DNA from: Mycobacterium gordonae
GTDB taxonomy: Bacteria; Actinomycetota; Actinomycetes; Mycobacteriales; Mycobacteriaceae
NCBI RefSeq assembly: GCF_017086405.1
Contig: NZ_CP070973.1
Span: 62,001-126,000 of the forward strand
Direction: 5' to 3'
DNA: 64,000 nt
Position numbers and translations under genes: made by a program. The notes under the pieces were generated by a model that saw only the letters and a program-made list of their open reading frames with translations, made no database searches and was not told the DNA's origin. Shown piece by piece: positions 44,100 to 52,421 of this stretch. How positions within the stretch are numbered: the stretch's first letter is position 1; each line of letters opens with the position of its first letter.

Positions 44100-44849
44100 G
44101 TGATCGGACTCTCTCGGGACGCCGATGTGCTGACGGTCCGGATTCAGCGCCCGGAACGGCGCAATGCCCTCAACGCCGCGGTGATCGACGAACTGCGGGC
44201 GACATTCGACGGTGCCGCCCCTGACGGGGTGAAAGCCATCGTCCTGACCGGCGAGGGCAGCGTCTTCTGCTCCGGCATGGACCTGTCGGGGGCAGGGGCT
44301 GCCTCTGCGGAGAACCTCATCGATGAGCTCATGGACAAGGCCATAGCGCTCAACGCGGCGATCGACCACACACCGGTGCCCGTGGTTGCCGCCATCAACG
44401 GTCCCGTCATCGGAGCCGGGGTGCAGCTGGCCATCATCTGCGACCTCCGAGTGGTCGACGCCAACGCGTATTTTCAACTGCCAGTAGCCAAATACGGGCT
44501 GGCGGCTGACACCTGGACGGTCCGGCGACTCACCTCCCTGGTGGGTTACGGCCGAGCCCGCGCCATGCTGATGGCGGCTCAGAAACTCCCCGCCGACGAG
44601 GCGCTGACGTGCGGAATGGCGAACCGGATCGGCACCCTCGAAGACGCCCAGCAGTGGGCACACGAAATCGCCGGGTTGGCCCCGCTGTCGCTGCGACACG
44701 CCAAGCGAGTGCTCAACGACGACGGTGCCTGGGACACCGAGCGGCCCGTCCATCAGGACATGTTCGAGGCGGCGTGGAAGAGTCAGGACGCCGTCGAGGC
44801 GCAGGTTGCCCGCTTCCAGAAACGATCACCCGCCTTTCAAGGGCGGTGA
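44100..44849 (+). CDS. Crotonase-family protein lacking both hydratase glutamates
   Basis: A 249-residue protein from GTG 44100, which gives the normal start IGLSRDADVLTVRIQRPERRNALN. Crotonase oxyanion-hole blocks are present (VFCSGMDLSG; NGPVIGAGVQLAIICDLRV). The two catalytic Glu positions of enoyl-CoA hydratase read Gln (GAGVQLA) and Val (FQLPVAKYGL), so standard hydration is unlikely. It may be an isomerase, hydrolase or a non-hydratase EchA like several described in mycobacteria. It follows the flavoprotein gene by about 90 bases. Confidence 0.88.
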   Translation: MIGLSRDADVLTVRIQRPERRNALNAAVIDELRATFDGAAPDGVKAIVLTGEGSVFCSGMDLSGAGAASAENLIDELMDKAIALNAAIDHTPVPVVAAINGPVIGAGVQLAIICDLRVVDANAYFQLPVAKYGLAADTWTVRRLTSLVGYGRARAMLMAAQKLPADEALTCGMANRIGTLEDAQQWAHEIAGLAPLSLRHAKRVLNDDGAWDTERPVHQDMFEAAWKSQDAVEAQVARFQKRSPAFQGR

Positions 44850-44867
44850 CAGTGCGCCCCTGAAACG

Positions 44868-45269
44868 TCAATCCAGCACATCGCCGTCGACGTACACCCA
44901 GCGGCCCTTCACCCGCGTGAATCGGCTGCGTTCATGCAGGATGCTGCGTACGCCGTGGCGCACATACTGGGCGCGGAACTCGACCACCCCGGTGGTGTCC
45001 GCGTCGGCACCGGCCTCGGTGTCGACGATCTGCAGCCGCCGCCACTCGACGTCGGTGTCCACCGGTAACCGCTTCGGTCGCGTGCCGGGATGCCAGCTTG
45101 CGAGAAGGTAGGCGGTGTCCGCCAGCGCAAACGCGCTGAAGCGCGACCGCATCAGGGCCAACGCGGTGCCGGCGTCTCGTTCGCCGGCATGCAACGGCCG
45201 GCAGCAGTCGGCGTAGCTGCTGCCTGACCCGCAGGGGCACGCGTGCGGGTCGCGTCTCTTGACGCCCAT
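44868..45269 (-). CDS. YchJ-family protein with SEC-C zinc motif
   Basis: A 133-residue protein. The N-terminal CPCGSGSSYADCCRPLHAG is the SEC-C zinc-binding motif. The following NTF2-like domain (ALALMRSRFSAFALADTAYLLASWHPGTR, VVEFRAQYVRHG, LHERSRFTRVKGRWVYVDGD) is the YchJ/UPF0225 core. The function is unknown. It converges on the crotonase gene with an 18-base gap holding a short GGGCG/CGCCC stem. Confidence 0.92.
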   Translation of the reverse strand: MGVKRRDPHACPCGSGSSYADCCRPLHAGERDAGTALALMRSRFSAFALADTAYLLASWHPGTRPKRLPVDTDVEWRRLQIVDTEAGADADTTGVVEFRAQYVRHGVRSILHERSRFTRVKGRWVYVDGDVLD

Positions 45270-45319
45270 GAGCAGATTGTCTCAGGCTAAGTCCGCCCCA
45301 ACGGCGAAGGAGGATTGCG

Positions 45320-46078
45320 ATGACCGACACCGACATGGTCGAAGCCGCGCGTGCTGCAGGTGACCCGATCCAGCAGGCTGTCGCGGTGTTCATGCTGCAC
45401 CCGGAGACCTTCACCGAGAGCATCGCGGCCGGCTATCAGAACCCGCTGGCCGGATATGTCGCCGGCCGCGGCGGCGTGCTGGGCGATGTCGGCGGCGAGA
45501 CGGTCAGCGCTGCGTTCGCCGTGTTCGAGCCGAAGTCCCTCGGCGTGATGTGGGAGGAAGGCGTCGCGGTGCGCGGCGCGGCCGGCGCCGCCGAGGTGTA
45601 TTGGCGACAAACCGCCGACTTCGGCCGCAAGTACCTGGCTGGCGCAGCGGGCCTGGACCGCCTGGCCGCGTTGGGAGAGAGGATCATCGCGGCGACTCCG
45701 GGCACGGGCCTGCCGCTGTATGCCGGTTGGCGCACCATGCCGCTGGCCGACGACGCCCCGGCCCGGGCCCTTCAGGTGATGTTCATCCTGCGCGAGTTGC
45801 GCGCGGCCGTCCATTTCAATGTCCTCGCCGACTCCGGGATCAGCCCCGTGGAAGCGCACATGCTCAACAAGGGCCCCGAGTACACCAGGATGTTCGCCTG
45901 GCCGGAGCCGTACGACGACGGCGCCGCGAAGAGGGACCGCTACGCCGAGGTCGAGGACGTGACCAATAGCCGCATGGCGGAGATCTTCGCGACCGCTCTG
46001 GACCGGGAAGAGGCCGACGAACTCGCCCGACTGAGCGCCGACGCCCTGGCGGCGATAAACGCCGGTGCTGCGGGCTGA
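45320..46078 (+). CDS. SCO6745-family protein
   Basis: A 252-residue mainly helical soluble protein, typical of the SCO6745 family of actinobacteria. Recognisable parts are FMLHPETFTESIAAGYQNPLAGYVAGRGGVLGDVG and VMWEEGVAVRGAAGAAEVYW, then VMFILRELRAAVHFNVL and EYTRMFAWPEP. A winged-helix-like fold is proposed for the family and the function is unknown. GGAGG lies just before ATG 45320. Confidence 0.82.
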   Translation: MTDTDMVEAARAAGDPIQQAVAVFMLHPETFTESIAAGYQNPLAGYVAGRGGVLGDVGGETVSAAFAVFEPKSLGVMWEEGVAVRGAAGAAEVYWRQTADFGRKYLAGAAGLDRLAALGERIIAATPGTGLPLYAGWRTMPLADDAPARALQVMFILRELRAAVHFNVLADSGISPVEAHMLNKGPEYTRMFAWPEPYDDGAAKRDRYAEVEDVTNSRMAEIFATALDREEADELARLSADALAAINAGAAG

Positions 46079-46221
46079 GTCTGCCCGTCGGCGATTTTCT
46101 CGGCCAGCCTGCCCAGCTGGCCTTGGCCGTGCATGCACTGTTTATGGTCGTTTTGGTGGTCGTACTTCCGCGACGGCCGGGATGTCACCCGGCTGGCGGG
46201 AAGGTCAGGAGGAGGGGCGCG

Positions 46222-47109
46222 GTGAACGAGGAACAACGCAACGCGATGGCGTCGCGGCCGGGCTTTATCGCGGCGCTGGATCAGAGCGGTGGGAGCAGCC
46301 CGAAGGCCTTGAGGCTGTACGGCATTTCCGAGGATGCCTACGACGGTGACGAGAAGATGTTCGACCTCATCCACGAGATGCGGGAACGCATCATGGCGAG
46401 TCCGGGGTTCTCCGGCGACCAGGTCCTGGCCACCATCCTCTTCGAGCAGACCATGGACCGGACCATCGACGGCCGGGACACCGCGGCATTCCTGTGGGAA
46501 CACAAGCGCGTGGTGCCGATCGTGAAAGTCGACCAGGGACTCGACAGCGCCGAAAACGGTGTCCAGCTTATGAAACCGATGACCAGGCTCGACACCCTGC
46601 TGGACCGGGCCGTCGAGAAGGCCATCTTCGGCACCAAGATGCGCTCGTTCATCCAGGAGCCGAACGAGCGGGGGATCAAGGCCATCGTCGATCAACAGTT
46701 CGACTACGCCTACCGCATCCTCGAGCGTGGACTCATGCCGATCATCGAGCCCGAGGTGAGTATCGAGAGCCCCGACAAGCCCGGAGCCGACAACTTGTTA
46801 CTGGCGGCGCTGAGCGCGAAACTCGATGAGGTGCCGGGGGATACGCAGGTGATGCTCAAGCTGACACTGCCCAGCGAAGACAATCTCTATGCACCGCTGA
46901 TCGCCCACCCCCGGGTGCTGCGGGTGGTCGCCCTGTCCGGTGGCTACAGCCTCGCCCAGAGTTGCGAGATCCTGGCGCGCAATCACGGTCTCATCGCCAG
47001 CTTTTCGCGCGCATTGACCGAGGGCCTGCTGGTCGATCAGACCGATGCGGAGTTCGACACGAAGCTGAGATCGAACATCGAACAGATCTACGCCGCGTCG
47101 GTGACGTAG
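46222..47109 (+). CDS. fda: Class I fructose-bisphosphate aldolase (Staphylococcus type)
   Basis: A 295-residue protein. GTG 46222 is chosen because AGGAGGAGG lies 6-15 bases upstream and the length fits the 296-residue S. aureus type; an open frame extends upstream without support. Motifs: GFIAALDQSGGSSPKAL, VPIVKVDQGL, FGTKMRSFI, GLMPIIEPEV, and VMLKLTLPSE with the Schiff-base Lys. It cleaves fructose-1,6-bisphosphate in glycolysis and runs the reverse in gluconeogenesis without metal. Mycobacteria also have a class II enzyme elsewhere. A terminator follows. Confidence 0.93.
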   Translation: MNEEQRNAMASRPGFIAALDQSGGSSPKALRLYGISEDAYDGDEKMFDLIHEMRERIMASPGFSGDQVLATILFEQTMDRTIDGRDTAAFLWEHKRVVPIVKVDQGLDSAENGVQLMKPMTRLDTLLDRAVEKAIFGTKMRSFIQEPNERGIKAIVDQQFDYAYRILERGLMPIIEPEVSIESPDKPGADNLLLAALSAKLDEVPGDTQVMLKLTLPSEDNLYAPLIAHPRVLRVVALSGGYSLAQSCEILARNHGLIASFSRALTEGLLVDQTDAEFDTKLRSNIEQIYAASVT

Positions 47110-47127
47110 CGTTTCGGCGCAACACCG

Positions 47128-47154
47128 GTCGGCCGGCTACCCGGCCGACTTTCT
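47128..47154 (+). terminator. Rho-independent terminator of the aldolase gene
   Basis: A perfect 9-bp stem GTCGGCCGG (47128-47136) / CCGGCCGAC (47141-47149) with a CTAC loop is followed by TTTCT. It lies 19 bases after the stop. Confidence 0.85.
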
Positions 47155-47640
47155 AGCACGTGCACGCCGCACGCCGAGCCCAAGCCGATGACATGGGCCA
47201 ACCCCACCCTGGCATTGTCGATCTGGCGATCACCGGCTTGACCCCGAAGGTGGTGGCAGATCTCCCAGACGTTGGCGATACCGGTCGCCGCGATGGGGTG
47301 GCCCTTGGATTGCAGACTGCCGGAGACGTTGACCGGCGTCGTGCCGTGGCGCCAGGTGGCACCAGAGTTGAAAAGTCCGCGGCCCGCCCACTTCGCACAG
47401 CATCAGGTTGTCGTAGTGCACCAGTTCGGCGGTGGCGAAACAGTCGTGCAGTTCGACCAGGTCCAGATCATCCGGACCGATACCGGCCTGCTCGTGGGCG
47501 ATTGCGGCAGCGTTGCGGGTCAGGGTGTTGACGTTGGGCAGCACCTTGGCAGCCCTCTTCGTACGGGTGGGTGGTGAGCACCGACGCCGAGACCTTCACC
47601 GCGCGCCGACGTTTGAACCGCTTCTGTTATGCGGCAAGCG
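47155..47640 (-). pseudogene. Remnant of a lipid-transfer (SCP-x type) thiolase
   Basis: Only the C-terminal third of the usual ~390-residue thiolase is left, in three frames. Segment 1 reads AVKVSASVLTTHPYEE. Segment 2 reads LPNVNTLTRNAAAIAHEQAG, then GIGPDDLDLVELHDCFATAE and LVHYDNLMLCEVGGP. Segment 3 reads SGATWRHGTTPVNVSGSLQS, then KGHPIAATGIANVWEICHHL and VGLAHVIGLGSACGVHVLE. Frame changes fall near 47550 and 47375. The missing N-terminus includes the nucleophilic Cys region, so no activity is expected. In intact loci such thiolases pair with a DUF35 protein, and a remnant of one lies just upstream. Confidence 0.85.
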
Positions 47641-47959
47641 GATTGAGCGTCGAGTAGGCATGGTTCTTCTCGCTGATCCGGGCGAACAACTCAAAGTTGG
47701 TGCCGCCTCGGTGCCGATCCGGCCGTCGACCGCCGCCGAGCAGCCCGGCGCCAGAAAGTCTTTCGACGCCGACAGCCATTCCGTAGGAGACATTGCATTC
47801 GGTCGCGACCGGCACGCGGGCGAGTCGGTCGCGAAGCAGCCGGCGCACGCATTCCGGCGATCGAAGAACCGGGCGCCAACGGTTGCACTCCTGGGCGACG
47901 AGGTGCGCCTCGTCGTCGTCGAGCACCAGGTAGTCGATCAGGCCGACCTGTCCGGTCAT
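47641..47959 (-). pseudogene. Remnant of a DUF35 OB-fold/zinc-ribbon protein
   Basis: ATG 47959 starts TGQVGLIDYLVLDDDEAHLVAQEC, the normal beginning of DUF35 acyl-CoA-associated proteins. The zinc-ribbon cysteines and the OB-fold then fall in shifted frames (a CGARFFDRRNAC-like stretch is only partly readable; VPVATECNVSYG follows). The product would be non-functional. It sits directly upstream of the thiolase remnant, matching the usual DUF35-thiolase pair, so a whole steroid or acyl-CoA module has decayed. Confidence 0.7.
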
Positions 47960-48086
47960 CGGAACCTCCGGCGCGTCGTCGGCCACCGTGGATCCTCGCA
48001 CGGCTGGCCCGGAAAACCAGTTGACCACCTCCCGGTCAGCTGCGAAGGTGGACCGCTGCTGACCCAACGACACCCACGACAAGGCA

Positions 48087-49475
48087 ATGACTCTCACCGA
48101 TGACCAATTGACCGACCTGACCGCCGGGAGCACCGGCGGCGGTGCCGCGCACCGTCGGGTGATCGATGACGTCGGTGACTGGCTGGATGGCCTGGACTAC
48201 GGTGTGCGTCCCACGCTACGCGCGCTCGGCGAGTTGCTCGTTGGAGTCGCCGAACGCGAAACTGCCGAGAACGCGGAACGATTCACCGCGCGCTGCCTGG
48301 GCGTGCCGGATTGTGGGTACCTGCTCGACGAAGCGCGTGACCTCAATCCGGTGTCCCGACTGACCGTCGCTCTGGCCCTCGCGGAATGGATCGAGGAACA
48401 CGCTGCCGTGTGCGAGATCGGCCCCGGCGAGTACGCCTACCCGCCGAAATGGACGCAGACCGAGATCGGCGACCAGCGCTACCGCCATCCACTGTGTCTG
48501 CGCGTGCACTTCCCGGCCGGAGCGCTGTTGGCGGACGCGGGCTGCGTCGTGCACATCGAGGCGCGCGACGGCATCATGCATTCGGCCGAGGTGAGCGCAT
48601 TCGTCACGCCGGACAACCAGGCACACGCTCGCGCGGTGCTGGATCGTCTCGCCCGCCGCGCCACCGAGCTGAACCCGTACCGGGGCCGCGCGGTGCGTGC
48701 CACCAACAATCACGGGCTCAGCTTCAGCATCATCGAGCTGCCGTCGACGGTCACTCGTGACACCGTCATCGTTCCCGACGAAGTCTGGACCGAGGTCGAC
48801 CTCGGCGTCACCGCGGTGCGCGACCGTCACGAAGAACTGCGGGCACATGGGCTGGGGGCTCGGCGCGGTGTGCTGCTGTGCGGGCCGCCCGGCACCGGCA
48901 AGTCAGCGGTGAGCGCGGTGGTGGCCCGCGAAGTGGTCGGCGGCTTCACGGTCATCTACGTCGAGGCCAAGGCGGGCGAAGACCTGCTGACCGCGGTGGT
49001 GCAGGAGGCGCAACGTCTCGGCGGTCCGGTGCTGATCGTGCTCGAAGACGTAGATCTGTGGTGCCGTAGCCGCGGGTCGAGCGACGGCGGTCTGTCAGAA
49101 CTGTTGCAGGCCATGGACATCGAAGCCGACGCCCGGATTCTGACATTGGCGTCCACCAACGACGCGGCGACCCTGGACAAGGCGGCGATCCGCACCGGAC
49201 GGTTCGACTCGGTCGTGGAGGTCGGATACCCCAACCGCGTCGACGCAGCGCGCATCCTGGCGGCTCTGATCCGCGACATCCCCGGGGGTCGCGACGTCGA
49301 CCCGGCCGCCGTCGTCTCCGCGCTGCCCGAGCGGACCAGCGGTAGCGACATCCGGGAAGTCGTCCGCCGGGCGGTGCTGGCCGGCGCTGACGGAAGCGTT
49401 TGTACTGCAACGCTTTTAGGCGAGATCGGCAACGGTCGTTACCGGGCGGCGGTGCCGGCAGGGCTCTACCTCTGA
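48087..49475 (+). CDS. AAA+ ATPase with unknown N-terminal domain
   Basis: A 462-residue protein. The C-terminal half is a Cdc48/FtsH-type AAA+ module: Walker A GPPGTGKS (266-273), Walker B VLIVLEDVD (325-333), sensor-1 STN (356-358) and an RTGRFD arginine-finger box (369-374), then a helical lid (TSGSDIREVVRRAV). Residues 1-250 are an unrecognised domain. There is no protease domain or membrane segment. Such ATPases remodel or unfold proteins; the client is unknown. The gene is alone, beside decayed genes and a small acidic protein gene on the other strand. Confidence 0.88.
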   Translation: MTLTDDQLTDLTAGSTGGGAAHRRVIDDVGDWLDGLDYGVRPTLRALGELLVGVAERETAENAERFTARCLGVPDCGYLLDEARDLNPVSRLTVALALAEWIEEHAAVCEIGPGEYAYPPKWTQTEIGDQRYRHPLCLRVHFPAGALLADAGCVVHIEARDGIMHSAEVSAFVTPDNQAHARAVLDRLARRATELNPYRGRAVRATNNHGLSFSIIELPSTVTRDTVIVPDEVWTEVDLGVTAVRDRHEELRAHGLGARRGVLLCGPPGTGKSAVSAVVAREVVGGFTVIYVEAKAGEDLLTAVVQEAQRLGGPVLIVLEDVDLWCRSRGSSDGGLSELLQAMDIEADARILTLASTNDAATLDKAAIRTGRFDSVVEVGYPNRVDAARILAALIRDIPGGRDVDPAAVVSALPERTSGSDIREVVRRAVLAGADGSVCTATLLGEIGNGRYRAAVPAGLYL

Positions 49476-49479
49476 GCGG

Positions 49480-49647
49480 CTAACGCGTGGTTTCGTCGGC
49501 GATCTCGTCGGTTGATTGCCGGGACGCCGGCGCGTCCGGATCACCGTCTTGATGTTCCAGCCGGTCTTCTTCCGCGCGCTGCGCCGGAGTCGTCTCGCGG
49601 GCGTCTTCGGGCACCGGCGCGCTGTCGCTTGGCTGCTGGGGGTTCAT
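49480..49647 (-). CDS. Small acidic, probably disordered protein (55 aa)
   Basis: A short minus-strand frame with ATG 49647 and TAG 49482-49480. The product starts MNPQQPSDSAPVPEDA and ends STDEIADETTR. It is rich in Asp, Glu, Gln and Pro, has no hydrophobic segment, and its codons are strongly GC-ending, which supports translation. No clear ribosome site is seen. It is tail to tail with the AAA+ gene (4-base gap) and divergent from an amidase gene. The function is unknown. Confidence 0.55.
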   Translation of the reverse strand: MNPQQPSDSAPVPEDARETTPAQRAEEDRLEHQDGDPDAPASRQSTDEIADETTR

Positions 49648-49728
49648 CCAGTCAGGATCGCCGCATTCCCAGGTTCCGAAACCCGCGCCGCCTACGTGAA
49701 AGGCGACTGCGGGACATACGGTCAGGAG

Positions 49729-51198
49729 ATGAACTTCGAGGAGTACCGGACCTATGACGCCACCGGCCTGGCGAAGCTGGTCGCCGATCGGGAGGTGTCA
49801 GCGGCGGAGTTGCTCACCCTCGCCCGGGAGCGGGCGGCGGCGGTCAACCCACGGATCAACGCGATCGTGCGCGATGTCCCGGCGTCCCCCTCGGAGGAGT
49901 TGGACGGCCCGTTCGCCGGCGTTCCATTCTTGATCAAAGACCTTGCCCAGGACTATGCCGGCCTACCCAGCTCGCAGGGGTCCCGGGCCCTGATGTCGAC
50001 GCCCGTGGCGGAGCACTCGACCATCGTCCAGCGCTGGATCGATGCCGGCCTGGTCATCTTCGGCAAGACCAATCTGCCGGAGTTCGGTGCGAAAGGGATC
50101 ACCGAATCGGAGGCGTGGGGCCCGGCGCGCAACCCGTGGGACACGCAGCGAACGCCGGGCGGATCGTCCGGGGGGTCGGCCGCGGCCGTGGCAGCCGGCA
50201 TCGTGCCGTGCGCGGGTGCCAACGACGGCGGGGGGTCGATCCGCATCCCGGCGGCCTGCTGCGGCCTGATCGGCTTGAAGCCGGGTCGCGGGCTCACCCC
50301 GATGGGGCCGGCGACCAGCGAATCCATGCACGGGGCGGCGGTGCAGGGTGTGGTGTCACGAACCGTGCGGGACACCGCGGCGATGCTCGATGTGATCTGT
50401 GGTGGCGAGCCGTCCGGGCCCTACCTGCCCGCTCTGCCCGCCTCGCCCTTCGCGGCCGCCGTGGGACAGGACCCTGGAAGACTTCGGATCGGGGTGCGGG
50501 TGCCGTCGGCGATCACCCCCGTTCCGCACCCGGAAGCATTCGCTGCCGCCGAGGCCACGGTGCGGACCCTGACCGGGCTCGGACACCACGTCGAGGAGTT
50601 GCCGCAGGCGCCGTGCGACGACGCCGTCCTGGCCCGCGACTTCCTGCTCACCTGGTTTGTCCATCTCGCCTGGGACGTCGACGCGGCTAAGCGACTCACC
50701 GGCGCCGGTAATGCGGCGTTCGAGCGCGACACGCTGATCATCGCGGCTATCGGCCGGGCGACCAGCAGCCTCGATTACGTGGACGCCGTGGAACGGCGCC
50801 ATGATCACACTCGTCGGTTGAGCCGGTTCTTCGACTCGTACGACCTGCTGCTGACGCCGACTCTGGCGACCCCGCCGCCGAAGATCGGCGAGTTCGACAT
50901 GCCGGTCATGTTGCAGCGCGCGTCAGACGCTCTGATCAAGACCCGCAGCGCCGGCCTCCTGCGCTACACCAAGATCGTCGACGACATCGTCGAGAAGAAC
51001 TTGGGCTGGGTGCCCTATACCCAACTGGCCAACCTGACCGGCCGGCCGGCGATCTCGTTGCCGCTGCACTGGACCGGTGACCGCCTGCCGCTCGGCGTCC
51101 AGTTCGTGGCGCCGCTGGGTGGAGAACCGCTGTTGATTCGTCTGGCAGCGCAATTGGAACAGGCAGTGCCATGGTCGGACCGGGTGGCGCCCCTATAG
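49729..51198 (+). CDS. Amidase signature family hydrolase
   Basis: A 489-residue protein from ATG 49729; AGGAG abuts this start, so a start slightly upstream (GTG 49696) cannot be excluded. Catalytic elements: Lys in GVPFLIKDLAQ, cis-Ser in GGSSGGSAAAVAAG and nucleophile Ser in NDGGGSIRIPAACCG. The usual GSDTGGS is changed to GANDGGGS but keeps the Ser. It hydrolyses amides to carboxylic acids. The frame stays open far upstream, but that region contains a small gene on the other strand. Confidence 0.93.
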   Translation: MNFEEYRTYDATGLAKLVADREVSAAELLTLARERAAAVNPRINAIVRDVPASPSEELDGPFAGVPFLIKDLAQDYAGLPSSQGSRALMSTPVAEHSTIVQRWIDAGLVIFGKTNLPEFGAKGITESEAWGPARNPWDTQRTPGGSSGGSAAAVAAGIVPCAGANDGGGSIRIPAACCGLIGLKPGRGLTPMGPATSESMHGAAVQGVVSRTVRDTAAMLDVICGGEPSGPYLPALPASPFAAAVGQDPGRLRIGVRVPSAITPVPHPEAFAAAEATVRTLTGLGHHVEELPQAPCDDAVLARDFLLTWFVHLAWDVDAAKRLTGAGNAAFERDTLIIAAIGRATSSLDYVDAVERRHDHTRRLSRFFDSYDLLLTPTLATPPPKIGEFDMPVMLQRASDALIKTRSAGLLRYTKIVDDIVEKNLGWVPYTQLANLTGRPAISLPLHWTGDRLPLGVQFVAPLGGEPLLIRLAAQLEQAVPWSDRVAPL

Positions 51199-51317
51199 CC
51201 AATGCCGATCAGCCGACTTCAGGTGGTCGCCAACGCCACGGGTATCAGCAATAATCTGCGTGTCCGGCCCCGGGGCTAAGGGGATCATGGCGGGCCGGTA
51301 CTTCGACTCTGATATCG

Positions 51318-52421
51318 GTGGTGGCGATTAAGCGGCGACTCGGGATTCTCAACCGGTGGCAGCGGGCGGATCAGTTTGACTGGCTGTCTGGCTACCTGGC
51401 CGCGCGCGGCATCAGCGGTGCCACCCGGGCCTTGATGGCGTTCATTTCGACGTCGCTGGTGTTGTGTCTGCTGGTGTTGCTGTCCGGCGCGGACGGCCCG
51501 CGCGGTGCGGTGCCGGTCGCCATGACCTGGGCTGCGGTAGTCGGCGGGACGGCCGGGGCGCTGCTGTGGATCTGGCGCTGGCCGACACGTGCACAGTCGC
51601 TGGCGTACGGTTTGACGTGCAACATCGCCGTCGCGTTGGCGTGTCTCGCGCATCCCAAACCGTTGGCCGCGTTGATCGGCTGCATCGCCTTCGCCACCTT
51701 CGGTGCGTACATGGCGTTCTTCCACACGACCGGATTCGTGCTGTACAACTTTGCGGTGGCCGCCGCGGTCGGCCTCTTCGAGGCGGGCCGGCTGGCGGAC
51801 ATGGGGCACCCGTCGCTGGCCGTGGTTGATCTGTGGCTGGTGGTCGAGGTCAACATCGCTCTGCCGCTGGCCATCGGGGTTCTGGTCCGTGCCTTGGCGG
51901 GCGATCTGCTGCGGGCCGACCGCGACCCGCTGACCGGTCTGTTGAACCGGCGCGCGTTCGCGCACAACGCGTTGGGGATGATGCTGGCCCGCCGGGGTAT
52001 CGACGCTCACCTGGTGGTGTTGGTCGTCGATCTGGACAACTTCAAGGGTCTCAACGACAACCGCGGTCATGCCGCGGGTGATTACGCGCTGGTCCAGGTC
52101 GGACAGGCACTGCTGGCCGCCGCCGAGGAACAGGCGGTGGTGGCCAGAAGCGGCGGCGAGGAATTCCTGCTGGCCGGCACCGCGGCGAACTGCAACGCCG
52201 AGCAGTTGGCCAAACAGATATGCGACGCGATCGCCGGCTCGACGGTGGGAGTCACGGCGAGCATCGGCACCGCCTGCGCCCGGCTCGACGAAATCACACC
52301 CGGTGAACATCAGGCACTTCTGATCGACCTGATCACCGCTTCCGATGCCGCGATGTACCAGGCCAAGAGGCTGGGCGGGAATGGGTTTTACCACCACGAA
52401 CTGTGTGCCGGCCAGGGCTGA
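51318..52421 (+). CDS. Membrane-bound GGDEF diguanylate cyclase-like protein
   Basis: A 367-residue protein. Residues about 35-195 form six membrane helices; a short linker follows (RALAGDLLRADRDPLTGLLNRRAF), then the GGDEF domain. The active-site motif is GGEEF (279-283), a functional variant, with VVDLDNFKGLNDNRGHAAGD for GTP and metal binding. The usual inhibitory RxxD is absent upstream of it. The predicted role is synthesis of cyclic di-GMP in response to a membrane signal. There is no EAL domain. The C-terminus converges on rnz. Confidence 0.9.
   Translation: MVAIKRRLGILNRWQRADQFDWLSGYLAARGISGATRALMAFISTSLVLCLLVLLSGADGPRGAVPVAMTWAAVVGGTAGALLWIWRWPTRAQSLAYGLTCNIAVALACLAHPKPLAALIGCIAFATFGAYMAFFHTTGFVLYNFAVAAAVGLFEAGRLADMGHPSLAVVDLWLVVEVNIALPLAIGVLVRALAGDLLRADRDPLTGLLNRRAFAHNALGMMLARRGIDAHLVVLVVDLDNFKGLNDNRGHAAGDYALVQVGQALLAAAEEQAVVARSGGEEFLLAGTAANCNAEQLAKQICDAIAGSTVGVTASIGTACARLDEITPGEHQALLIDLITASDAAMYQAKRLGGNGFYHHELCAGQG

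Noticed and set aside
51285..52397. 370-aa minus frame opposite the GGDEF gene
   Set aside because: Shadow frame rich in Gln, His and Arg; the GGDEF frame is clearly the coding one.
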